A stretch of DNA of 50,522 nucleotides from Frankiales bacterium (GTDB lineage: Bacteria; Actinomycetota; Actinomycetes; Mycobacteriales; SCTD01), in NCBI GenBank assembly GCA_025965935.1, contig JAOPVZ010000106.1:1-50522 (forward strand), given 5' to 3'. Positions 43,171 through 50,522 of the stretch are shown here, one piece after another. The notes beneath the pieces were generated by a model, which saw nothing but the letters and a program-made list of their open reading frames with translations, was not told the origin of the DNA and ran no database searches. Every line of letters starts with the position of its first letter. Positions within the stretch are counted from its first letter, which is position 1. The position numbers were made by a program, and so were the translations under genes.

Positions 43171-46100
43171 TCAGCGGCCGGCGAGGCGCAGCCAGAACCG
43201 CAGTCCGAGGTCCTCGTCGTCGTGGTGGGCGACGTCGGCCGTGGGCCTGCCCTCGGTGACGCTGACGGCGAGCACCTCCTCGGCCAGCTTCAGCGAGCCC
43301 TCGTGCAGGGCCTCGGCCAGCTCGTCCTGGGCGGCCCACCAGAGCTCGATGCGGTCGCTGACGTCGAGACCGCTGCTCTTGCGGGCATCCTGCACCAGCC
43401 GCACCACGTCGCGGACCAGACCGGCGCGGCGCAGCTCCGGGGTGATCTCGAGGTCCAGTGCCACCGTGTCGCCGCCGAACGTCGCGACCGCCCAGCCCTC
43501 ACGCGGCGTCTCGGTGACGAACACGTCGTCGGGTCCGAGGACGACGGGCGCACCGTCGACCTCGACCGTGGCGGTGCCGTCGCGCAGTGCCGCGGCAAGC
43601 GCGGCCGCATCGGCCTCGGCGATCGCCTTCGCCACCGCCTGCACGCCCTTCCCGAAGCGCTTGCCCAGCTCGCGGAAGTTGGCCTTGGCCGTGACGTCGA
43701 CGAGGTCGCCGGACAGCCGTTCGAGCGCCACGACGTTGAGCTCCAGGGCGACCAGCTCCTGCAGCTCGAACGGCAGGCCCTCCCAGCGCTGGGCCGACAC
43801 CAGTGCCCGCGACAACGGCTGCCGGGTCTTGGTCTTCGACTCGGCCCGCGCGGTACGACCGAGGTCCACCAGTCGACGTACCAGGGCCATCTGCTCGCCG
43901 AGCTCGACGTCGACCAGCGGGGTGTCTGTGACGGGCCAGGACTGCAGGTGCACGCTGTCACCGCCGACCAGCGCCTCGTGCAGCACCTCGGCCAGGAAGG
44001 GCGTGAACGGCGCCATCAGCGTGCCGAGCACGGTGAGGCACTCGTGCAGCGTCGTCAGCGCAGCCGGGTCGCCGTCCCAGAACCGGCGGCGAGAGACCCG
44101 CACGTACCAGTTGGACAGGTCGTCGATGAGTCGCTCCAGCCGCTTGCCGGCGCGCAGCGAGTCGAAGCCCTCGAGGGCCTCGGTGACCTCCGCGACGGTG
44201 GCATGCAGCTCGGACAGCGCCCACCTGTCGAGCAGGGTCAGCTCACCCGTCGTACCGGGGTTCCAGGCGTTCGCATCGGCGTAGAGGGTCAGGAACGAGG
44301 CGGTGTTCCACCAGGTCAGGAGGACCTTGCGCGTGACCTCCTCGAGCTGCGCATCGCCGATCCGGCGGGCGGACCACGGGTTGCCGCCGCAGAGCATGTA
44401 CCAGCGCAGCGCGTCGGCGCTGTGCCGGTCCATGAGCTCGTGCGGGTCGAGGACGTTGCCGAGGTGCTTGCTCATCTTGCGACCGTCGGCGTCGAGGATG
44501 TGGCCGAGGCAGAGCACCGTCTCGTACGCGCCGCGGTCGAAGACCAGCGTCCCGATCGCCATGAGCGTGTAGAACCAGCCGCGGGTCTGGTCGATCGCCT
44601 CGCAGATGAAGTTGGCCGGGTAGGCCGGCTCGATGCCGGTGTGCGGGTAGCCGACCTGGGCGAACGGCATCGAGCCGGCGTCGTACCAGCAGTCGATGAC
44701 CTCGGGGACGCGCCGGGCTTCCGCGCCGCAGTGGCAGGTGAGGGTCACGTCGTCGACGAAGGGCCGGTGCGGGTCCAGGGCGCTGACGTCCTGGCCGCTG
44801 AGCTCGGACAGCTCCCGCAGCGACCCGACGACGGTGAGGTGGGCCTCGTCGGCGGCGCACCGCCACATCGGCAGGGGAGTGCCCCAGTAGCGGTTCCTGG
44901 ACAGCGCCCAGTCGACGTTGTTGTCGAGCCAGTCGCCGTACCGGCCGGTCCGGATGGTCTCCGGGTGCCAGTCGGTGGCTGCGTTGACCTCGAGCAGCCG
45001 GTCCTTCACCGCCGTCGTGCGGATGTACCAGGACGGCAGCGCGTAGTAGAGCAGTGCGGTGTCGCAGCGCCAGCAGTGCGGGTACGGGTGCTCGTACGGC
45101 TGGTGCTTGAACAGCAGGCCGCGGCTCTTGAGGTCCTGCACCAGGGCCGGGTCCGCAGCCTTGAAGAACAGCCCACCGACCAGCGGGATGTCGTCGCGGA
45201 ACTTACCGTCGGGGCGCACCGGGTTGACCACCGGCAGGCCGTACTTTCGCGCGACCTGCAGGTCCTCTGCGCCGAACGCCGGTGCCTGGTGGACCAGGCC
45301 GGTGCCGCTGTCGGTCGTGACGTAGTCCGCCGTGCCGACGAAGTGCGCGCCCGGGATGTCGACCCAGTCGAAGGGCCGCTGGTAGGCCGTGTGCTCGAGC
45401 GCCGACCCCGGGAAGCTCGCCAGCACCTCCACGTCGTCGCCGAGGATGTGCTTGAGCGGCTCCGCGACGACCAGCACCTCGGTCGGCGTCTTGGCGACCA
45501 GGTAGGTCACGGTCGGGTGCACCGCCACGGCCGTGTTGGACACCAGCGTCCACGGCGTGGTCGTCCAGACCAGCAGGCTGGCCTTGCCCGCCCACTCCCC
45601 GCTGGTGATGGGGAAGCGCACGTAGACCGACGGGTCGACGACGGTCTGGTAGCCCTGCGCCACCTCGTGATCGGACAGGCCGGTGCCGCAGCGGGGGCAG
45701 TACGGCGCCACCCGGTAGTCCTCGACCAGCAGGCCCTTGTCGTAGATCTGCTTGAGCGACCACCACACCGACTCGATGTAGCTCGGCTGCATCGTCCAGT
45801 AGGCGTCGCTCAGGTCGCACCAGTACGCCATCCGCCGCGTGAGCTTCTCGAACTCGTCGACGTGCCGCGTCACGGACTCCCGGCACTTGGCGTTGAACTC
45901 GGCGATGCCGTAGGCCTCGATGTCCTGCTTGCCGGAGAAGCCCAACTCCTTCTCGACGGCGAGCTCGACCGGCAGCCCGTGGCAGTCCCAGCCGGCCTTC
46001 CGCGGCACGTACCGCCCCTGCATCGTCTTGAAGCGCGGGAACAGGTCCTTGAAGACCCGTGCCTCGACGTGGTGGGTGCCCGGCTTGCCGTTGGCCGTCG

Positions 46101-46239
46101 GCGGCCCCTCGTAGAACACCCACGGCTCGCCGTCGGCTGTCTGCTCCAGGCTGCGCTCGAAGACCTTCTCGCGCTCCCAGCGCTGCAGGACCTCGTGCTC
46201 CAGGGCAGGCAGGTCGACCTGGGGCGGGAGCTTGAGCAT
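43171..46239 (-). CDS. ileS: Isoleucyl-tRNA synthetase
   Basis: The 1022-residue class I synthetase has a HIGH-equivalent GPPTANGKPGTHHVEARVFKD (GTHH variant), an editing domain (CP1) with VLVWTTTPWTLVSNTAVAV and DYVTTDSGTGLVHQAPAFG, KMSKS-equivalent GRKMSKHLGN, then the anticodon-binding domain. The GTHH/KMSKH combination matches the actinobacterial (IleS2-like) type, which is often mupirocin tolerant; that is family knowledge, not a test. ATG 46239 sits immediately behind a T-box leader. The large antisense ORF 43135..46470 is a shadow. Confidence 0.97.
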   Translation of the reverse strand: MLKLPPQVDLPALEHEVLQRWEREKVFERSLEQTADGEPWVFYEGPPTANGKPGTHHVEARVFKDLFPRFKTMQGRYVPRKAGWDCHGLPVELAVEKELGFSGKQDIEAYGIAEFNAKCRESVTRHVDEFEKLTRRMAYWCDLSDAYWTMQPSYIESVWWSLKQIYDKGLLVEDYRVAPYCPRCGTGLSDHEVAQGYQTVVDPSVYVRFPITSGEWAGKASLLVWTTTPWTLVSNTAVAVHPTVTYLVAKTPTEVLVVAEPLKHILGDDVEVLASFPGSALEHTAYQRPFDWVDIPGAHFVGTADYVTTDSGTGLVHQAPAFGAEDLQVARKYGLPVVNPVRPDGKFRDDIPLVGGLFFKAADPALVQDLKSRGLLFKHQPYEHPYPHCWRCDTALLYYALPSWYIRTTAVKDRLLEVNAATDWHPETIRTGRYGDWLDNNVDWALSRNRYWGTPLPMWRCAADEAHLTVVGSLRELSELSGQDVSALDPHRPFVDDVTLTCHCGAEARRVPEVIDCWYDAGSMPFAQVGYPHTGIEPAYPANFICEAIDQTRGWFYTLMAIGTLVFDRGAYETVLCLGHILDADGRKMSKHLGNVLDPHELMDRHSADALRWYMLCGGNPWSARRIGDAQLEEVTRKVLLTWWNTASFLTLYADANAWNPGTTGELTLLDRWALSELHATVAEVTEALEGFDSLRAGKRLERLIDDLSNWYVRVSRRRFWDGDPAALTTLHECLTVLGTLMAPFTPFLAEVLHEALVGGDSVHLQSWPVTDTPLVDVELGEQMALVRRLVDLGRTARAESKTKTRQPLSRALVSAQRWEGLPFELQELVALELNVVALERLSGDLVDVTAKANFRELGKRFGKGVQAVAKAIAEADAAALAAALRDGTATVEVDGAPVVLGPDDVFVTETPREGWAVATFGGDTVALDLEITPELRRAGLVRDVVRLVQDARKSSGLDVSDRIELWWAAQDELAEALHEGSLKLAEEVLAVSVTEGRPTADVAHHDDEDLGLRFWLRLAGR

Positions 46240-46462
46240 CGTGGTCCTCCGTCGTCTGTGCTCCGACGGAGGGACGATCCCCGGGCGGGGACCGCGGTAC
46301 CACCCTCCTTGTCAGCCACAGGGAACCTGTGCCCGACCGCTCTGGCCGTGCGGGTCGCTCAGGGGGTGATCTTCACCCCGGCCAGGCCCCTGGGCTCACA
46401 CCGTCCCCAGGTCGCTCTCGGCTGCGTCCGGACCTACTCGTCCCCGTCACCGCGACAGCAGG
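46240..46462 (-). promoter_or_regulatory. Translational T-box riboswitch (tRNA-Ile) of ileS
   Basis: The T-box core AGGGTGGTACCGCGG (minus strand, 46306-46292) is exact. In stem I the specifier codon ATC (isoleucine) lies at 46370-46368 within GGTGAAGATCACC, and the AGTA-type element follows GGACGAGTAGG near 46442. The ribosome binding site GGAGG (46250-46246) lies in CGACGGAGG, which is a perfect 9-bp reverse complement of CCTCCGTCG (46272-46264). Uncharged tRNA-Ile binding should favour the antisequestrator and free the site, so control is translational. Confidence 0.93.
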
Positions 46463-46686
46463 CAGCCTAGTCGGCGGGGTCGGCCGAGGGCCACGGACTT
46501 CGGGGTACGGCGGGACGGCGGCCGTTCCGGTCAGTGTCAGGTCTGTCGTCGGCCGGCGCCGGTCGAGCTCGGAGCCCCGCGCAGGCCTACGATGTGTCGC
46601 GCCCGGGAGACCCCCTCTGACCAGGGACGATGGACGGCAACCGCTAGTCTGTCCAGTTCGCGGTCGGGATCGTGCGGCGTGGCTCT

Positions 46687-46715
46687 TTGTGGCTGGATCA
46701 GGTGACACGTAGCAT
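46687..46715 (+). promoter_or_regulatory. Promoter of the AK-rich TraR/DksA gene (TTGTGG-N17-TAGCAT)
   Basis: TTGTGG (46687-46692) and TAGCAT (46710-46715) are spaced by 17 bp, giving a leader of about 40 nt before ATG 46759. The stretch 46471-46686 upstream of it holds no gene; it is the divergent ileS promoter region, though no clear ileS -35/-10 could be picked. Confidence 0.55.
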
Positions 46716-46758
46716 CGCCGCCCGTCCGATCATGTCTGGGCCCAAGCAGGGAGTCGTC

Positions 46759-48228
46759 ATGGCCACCGGCAAGCGCTTGCGCCTCTTCTCGCGCAAGGAG
46801 AAGGCGACCGGCACCGCCGTGCCCGCGTCTGCGCCGGCGAAGTCTGCCGCTGCTCCCGCACCCGCGCCCACTCCCGAGCGGGCTCCCATCCAGACCGCAC
46901 CCGCGAGCACCCCTGCCAAGGCTGCCCCTGCGAAGCCGGCTCCCACGCCGGCTCCCACACAGGCAACCAAGCCGGCAACCAAGAGCGCTGCCAAGGTGGC
47001 GCCCAAGCCCCTTCCGCGGGCTCGGCCCACGGCCGCGCCGGTGAAACCAGCAGTCAAGTCAGCCGCCAAGCCACCGGCCAAGCCGGCAGCGAAGGCAGCA
47101 GCAAAGCCGGCAGCGAAGGCGCCGGCGAGGCCAGCAGCCAAGGCACCGGTCAAGAGCCCGGCGAGAGCCGCCAGCAAGACCGCTGCGAAAGCTCCAGCGA
47201 AGTCCCCAGCTCAGGCGTCCGCCACCTCCCCGGCGAAGGCGTCCGTGAAGAAAGCTGCACCCGTGACCAAGAAGGCGGCCCCGGCCGCGAAGACCGCAAG
47301 CAAGCCGACCAGCAAGCCGACCAGCAAGGCTTCCCCGAAGAACACGCCCAAGGCCGCCGCCAAGGCCCCTGCCAAAGCCCCTGCCAAAGCGACGAGCAAG
47401 GCGCCGGCCAAGGCCGCGAAAGCACCTACGAAGGCACCTACCAAGGCACCTGCGAAGGCGGCTGCCAAGAAGGCCGCCCCGACCAAGAAGGCCGTTCCCG
47501 CAAAGGCAGCTGCTGCTGCGAAGAAGGCGGCACCTGCCAGGAAGGCGGCACCTGCCAAGAAGGCAACACCTGCGAAGGCCCCAGCGAAGATCGCCGCTGC
47601 CAAGAAGGCAGCGCCCGCCAAGAATGCAGCGGCCGCCAACAAGACCGCGCCCGCCAAGCAGGCCGCACCGACCAAGGCGACTCCCACCAAGGCTGCTCCC
47701 GTCAAGGTGACGCCCGCGAAGGCAGCACCTGCTCCGAAGCCTGCGGCCGCCGCCGTACCCGCTCCTGCTCCGGCGCCCCAGCCTGCTCCTGCTCCTGCAA
47801 AGAAGGCCGCGGCCGCGAAGGCACCCGGCAGGCCGCTGCCCGACACGCCGCTGACCGGGGCGGACGCCTGGACCAAGAAGGAGCTGGCCGACGTCCGCAA
47901 GGCGCTGGAGGCAGAGGCCCGGGACCTGCGCGGGGAGATCGACGACGCCGAGCACCAGAACGCAGACCTGCGCCGCGACGCCGGCTCGGAGGGCACCGGG
48001 GACGAGGCCGACGCGGGCTCGAAGACCTTCGAGCGCGAGCACGAGATGTCGATCGCCAACAACAGCCGTGACCTGTTGCTGCAGGTCGAGCGCGCCCTGG
48101 CGCGGCTCGACGCCGGCACCTACGGCCGGTGCGAGAACTGCGGCGATCCGATCCCCAAGGCCCGGCTGCAGGCGTTCCCCCGCGCCACGCTGGACGTGAA
48201 GTGCAAGCAGCGCGAGGAGCGGCGCTGA
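46759..48228 (+). CDS. TraR/DksA-type zinc-finger protein with long Lys/Ala-rich (H1-like) domain
   Basis: The 489-residue protein starts MATGKRLRLFSRKEKATG, then runs through about 340 residues of Ala/Lys/Pro repeats (KKAAPAKKA, TKAPAKAA) like a histone H1 tail, and ends in a TraR/DksA domain (from about residue 385): a coiled-coil helix (KKELADVRKALEAEARDLRGEID), ARLDAGTYGRCENCGDPIPKARLQAFP and [11 protein letters not shown]. DksA-type fingers usually have C-x2-C...C-x2-C; here the third Cys is Asp (LDVKC), leaving three cysteines. The family binds the RNA polymerase secondary channel. The equivalent position in Streptomyces also carries a DksA-like gene. ATG 46759 has AGGGAG upstream. It overlaps lspA by CTGA. 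Confidence 0.9.
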   Translation: MATGKRLRLFSRKEKATGTAVPASAPAKSAAAPAPAPTPERAPIQTAPASTPAKAAPAKPAPTPAPTQATKPATKSAAKVAPKPLPRARPTAAPVKPAVKSAAKPPAKPAAKAAAKPAAKAPARPAAKAPVKSPARAASKTAAKAPAKSPAQASATSPAKASVKKAAPVTKKAAPAAKTASKPTSKPTSKASPKNTPKAAAKAPAKAPAKATSKAPAKAAKAPTKAPTKAPAKAAAKKAAPTKKAVPAKAAAAAKKAAPARKAAPAKKATPAKAPAKIAAAKKAAPAKNAAAANKTAPAKQAAPTKATPTKAAPVKVTPAKAAPAPKPAAAAVPAPAPAPQPAPAPAKKAAAAKAPGRPLPDTPLTGADAWTKKELADVRKALEAEARDLRGEIDDAEHQNADLRRDAGSEGTGDEADAGSKTFEREHEMSIANNSRDLLLQVERALARLDAGTYGRCENCGDPIPKARLQAFPRATLDVKCKQREERR

Positions 48229-48734
48229 GGCCCCCCCGGGCCCTCCTCGTCCTGGTCGCGCTCCTCACGGTCGCACTCGACGTCGCCACGAAGGCCCTCG
48301 TCGTGGCGCACCTCGAGGGCAAGGACTCGGTCCGGCTGCTCGGGGGAGCCGTGACGCTTGTCGTCTCGCGCAACAGCGGAGCGGCCTTCTCCTTCGCACA
48401 GGGAATGACGATCGTCTTCACCGCGGTGGCGGCGGGGGTGATCGTCTACATCGCGCGGATCATGCCGAGGCTTCGGTCCCGCGGCTGGGCAGTCACTCTC
48501 GGGCTGCTGCTCGGCGGGGCGCTCGGCAACCTGCTCGACCGGCTGACCCGGTCACCTGGCTTCGGTCGTGGCTGGGTCGTCGACTTCATCTCGGTGCCGC
48601 ACTTCGCGAGCTTCAACGTCGCCGACAGCGGCATCACGGTCGGCGCGGCCCTGGCGATCCTGCTCTCGTTCCGCGGGATCGAGGTCGACGGCACGCGCAG
48701 AGCGCCGGCCGGAGAGCAGAACCAGGCAGACTAG
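48225..48734 (+). CDS. lspA: Signal peptidase II (lipoprotein signal peptidase), likely CTG start
   Basis: The 169-residue four-helix protease has catalytic aspartates visible in the two family blocks [28 protein letters not shown] and [11 protein letters not shown], plus the [11 protein letters not shown] loop and [11 protein letters not shown]. It cleaves prolipoproteins after lipidation. The start is odd: within the plausible N-terminus the only candidates are CTG 48225, which overlaps the preceding TGA (CTGA) and has AGGAG 5 nt upstream, or GTG 48201 with no ribosome binding site. The next in-frame GTG falls beyond the first conserved Asp. CTG is preferred because every neighbouring junction is an NTGA overlap. 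Confidence 0.92.
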   Translation: MRPPRALLVLVALLTVALDVATKALVVAHLEGKDSVRLLGGAVTLVVSRNSGAAFSFAQGMTIVFTAVAAGVIVYIARIMPRLRSRGWAVTLGLLLGGALGNLLDRLTRSPGFGRGWVVDFISVPHFASFNVADSGITVGAALAILLSFRGIEVDGTRRAPAGEQNQAD

Positions 48735-48738
48735 AGAG

Positions 48739-49671
48739 GTGAGCAGCGACCGACGGAGCCTTCCCGTCCCCGAGGGCCTCGACGGGCTTCGCCTCGACGC
48801 CGCGCTCTCGCGGCTGTTCGGTCTGTCCCGTACGGCGGCAGCGACCGTCATCGAGAACGGCGGCGCCAGCCTGGACGGCCGGGTCCGCAGCAAGTCGGAC
48901 CGGGTCGTGGCCGGGTCGGTGCTCGAGGTGGAGCTGCCGAACGCGGCGCCCACCACGTTCGCGCCGCCGGAGGTCGTCGAGGGCCTGCGCGTCGTACACG
49001 AGGACGACAGCATCATCGTGGTGGACAAGCCTGTTGGGGTGGCCGCGCACCCGTCCGGCAGCTGGGAGGGCCCGACCGTGATCGGCGGCCTGTCCGCGGC
49101 CGGTCACCGGGTGTCGACCAGCGGGGCCGAGGAGCGGCAGGGCGTCGTCCACCGGCTGGACGTCGGCACCAGCGGGCTCATGGTCGTGGCCAAGAGCGAG
49201 CACGCCTACTCGGTGCTGAAGGACGCCTTCCGCGAGCGGAAGGTCGACAAGCGCTACCACGCACTGGTTCAGGGGCACCCGGATCCCATGACGGGCACCG
49301 TGGACGCACCGATCGACCGGCACCCGACCTCGGCGTACAAGTTCGCGGTCGTCGCCGGGGGCCGCGACAGCGTCACCCACTACGAGACGATCGAGGCGTT
49401 CCGGCACGCCACGCTGCTCGAGATCCACCTGGAGACCGGCCGGACCCACCAGATCCGCGTGCACATGAGCGCCATGAAGCACCCGTGCGTGGGTGACATC
49501 ACCTACGGCGCCGACCCGACGCTGTCGAAGAAGCTGCACCTCGAGCGGCAGTGGCTGCACGCCGTCAAGCTGTCCTTCGCGCACCCGGACGACGGCCGCT
49601 GGGTGGAGTTCGAGAGCCCCTACGCACCCGACCTGCAGGGGGCCCTCGACACCATCGCGGCGCTCTCGTGA
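48739..49671 (+). CDS. rluD: RluD-family 23S rRNA pseudouridine synthase
   Basis: The 310-residue protein has an N-terminal S4 RNA-binding domain ([32 protein letters not shown]) and a RluA/RluD catalytic domain with [15 protein letters not shown], whose Asp is the nucleophile, plus the [27 protein letters not shown] block. It isomerises uridines in 23S rRNA (the helix 69 site for RluD proper). GTG 48739 is 5 bp after lspA, the usual lspA-rluD arrangement; the track's 48568 start extends into lspA. The stop overlaps the next gene by GTGA. Confidence 0.9.
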   Translation: MSSDRRSLPVPEGLDGLRLDAALSRLFGLSRTAAATVIENGGASLDGRVRSKSDRVVAGSVLEVELPNAAPTTFAPPEVVEGLRVVHEDDSIIVVDKPVGVAAHPSGSWEGPTVIGGLSAAGHRVSTSGAEERQGVVHRLDVGTSGLMVVAKSEHAYSVLKDAFRERKVDKRYHALVQGHPDPMTGTVDAPIDRHPTSAYKFAVVAGGRDSVTHYETIEAFRHATLLEIHLETGRTHQIRVHMSAMKHPCVGDITYGADPTLSKKLHLERQWLHAVKLSFAHPDDGRWVEFESPYAPDLQGALDTIAALS

Positions 49672-50522
49672 AGGACGAGCTCCGGCAGCTCGACGACCAC
49701 GCGGACGACCGGCTCAGGTCCCTCGACGAGCGCTTCGTCGCCGCGGCCGCACCCCGGATCGCGAAGGTCGTGGACGGGATCGGCGCCGCCTCGCGGAGGA
49801 GCCGTGACACCGCCGCGGGACTCATCCGGGACGTCGACCTGCGGAACCTCAACGCTCTCGATGACCGGTACGCGACCAGGGGGCCGCTCGCGCTGTTCCG
49901 CGAGATCCCTCAGCTGCTCGCCGTCGTCGTCGGGATCGTGTTCATCGTGGGCACGCTGGCGGCGGCACACGACCTGCAGTCCCGGCAGACGGCGGGCGAG
50001 CAGGCCGTGCAGTCCCCGGACGGCACATCGACGTCCGCGGCGCCGCTGTCCCTCGTGCTCGGCCCGACGATCGGGAAGACGGCGACGTCGTATCTGACGC
50101 TCGCGGCGAACAGCCTCGACGCGGCCGCGTCGCAGGCCCCTGACGAGCAGCGGCTCGCGCTGGTGACGCTGTCCGCGTACTACCGGCCGGCGCAGGCTGC
50201 GACCATCCTCTCCGGCTACGTGGTGCAGCGCGCCTGGGTGCGGGACAGCGCCGCCGGGCGGCAGGCCCCGCCGATGCCGGTGGAGGTGACCGGCAGCCTC
50301 AGCTCGTCCCTGGCGGCCTTCTACAGCCGCACGGCGAAGGGACAGAGCGACGCGGCGGCCCAGTACCAGCAGCTCGCCGACACGACCGTGAACGACAAGC
50401 AGTACAAGGACTTCTACGAGCAGTTCGCGAGGCTGTCGCGGGCACAGGCCAAGGCGTTCGGCAGCGACTGCGCCTGCGTCTTCTCGTTCGTGGTGTCAGC
50501 CACCCCGAGCCAGCTGCAGTCC
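49668..50522 (+). CDS. Unknown single-pass membrane protein, 3' end cut by window
   Basis: GTG 49668 overlaps the rluD stop (GTGA), and the frame is open to the window end, giving 285 codons; the ORF track misses it because no stop is present. An N-terminal cytosolic, charged stretch of about 85 residues ([20 protein letters not shown]...) precedes a helix ([20 protein letters not shown]), followed by an outer helical region ([26 protein letters not shown]). I do not recognise the family. Position after lspA-rluD suggests an envelope role, but this is weak evidence. Confidence 0.8.
   Translation, partial: MKDELRQLDDHADDRLRSLDERFVAAAAPRIAKVVDGIGAASRRSRDTAAGLIRDVDLRNLNALDDRYATRGPLALFREIPQLLAVVVGIVFIVGTLAAAHDLQSRQTAGEQAVQSPDGTSTSAAPLSLVLGPTIGKTATSYLTLAANSLDAAASQAPDEQRLALVTLSAYYRPAQAATILSGYVVQRAWVRDSAAGRQAPPMPVEVTGSLSSSLAAFYSRTAKGQSDAAAQYQQLADTTVNDKQYKDFYEQFARLSRAQAKAFGSDCACVFSFVVSATPSQLQS

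Noticed and set aside
43135-46470. 1111-aa plus-strand ORF
   Set aside because: It lies wholly antisense to ileS and its T-box; the translation is rich in Arg/Gly/Val/Leu/Asp/His typical of the complement of a high-GC gene and has no recognisable domain.
46759-47860. Tandem repeat array or CRISPR-like repeat in the Lys/Ala region
   Set aside because: The repeats are codon-level, imperfect and in frame without spacers; they are best explained as a low-complexity protein domain.

Overview
The window is a compact, very GC-rich (about 72 percent by eye) actinobacterial chromosome segment. It carries the dcw (division and cell wall) cluster in an order close to that of Streptomyces and its relatives: mraZ-rsmH-ftsL-ftsI-murE-(murF remnant)-mraY-murD-ftsW-murG-murC-ftsQ-[diguanylate cyclase]-ftsZ-pgeF-yggS-sepF-yggT-divIVA, then ileS, a long Lys/Ala-rich TraR/DksA-type protein, lspA and an RluD-family gene. 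I cannot name the genus. No rRNA, tRNA, insertion sequence, CRISPR array or phage gene was seen.

Region by region. 1-3497: a truncated cold-shock gene, a small four-helix membrane protein and a tldD-tldE protease pair. 3576-7323: a GAF-PAS-GGDEF-EAL c-di-GMP protein, then an ECF-type sigma factor translationally linked to a membrane-anchored extracytoplasmic protein. 7328-10447 (minus strand): acyl-CoA dehydrogenase, a spermidine-synthase-like methyltransferase and an alkylguanine-DNA methyltransferase. 10448-17284: a mutagenic-repair cassette headed by a perfect actinobacterial SOS box (TCGAACAAATGTTCGA) and a palindrome-rich leader, encoding DUF6504, a SAV_6107-type HEPN protein, DnaE2, a SAM methyltransferase and DinB (Pol IV). 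17351-22454: DUF3040, then a minus-strand MoxR / DUF58 / transglutaminase operon. 22800-42346: the dcw cluster, starting from a TTGACA promoter overlapping three MraZ-box repeats with 10-bp period. 42371-46470: a near-perfect bidirectional terminator, an unknown 162-aa gene and ileS with a translational T-box leader. 46687-50522: the AK-rich TraR/DksA gene, lspA, rluD and a truncated membrane-protein gene.

The dcw genes form a tightly coupled chain: most junctions are 4-nt stop/start overlaps of the form NTGA, and ATGA, GTGA, TTGA and probably CTGA are all used. Several genes have TANNNT boxes 6-7 nt before the start codon, which predicts leaderless transcripts.

The most unusual points are these. 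(1) murF is reduced to an intact, translationally coupled 126-codon ORF matching only the C-terminal domain. (2) An SOS-controlled DUF6504-HEPN-DnaE2-MTase-DinB cassette lacks imuB and has a leader with stacked inverted repeats and a sequestered ribosome binding site. (3) A palindromic, low-GC in-frame insertion sits in the PHP domain of DnaE2. (4) A PAS-GGDEF cyclase lies between ftsQ and ftsZ. (5) Two genes flanking ileS carry histone-H1-like Lys/Ala tails, one of them on a membrane protein next to divIVA. All calls come from reading the sequence; no searches were run.
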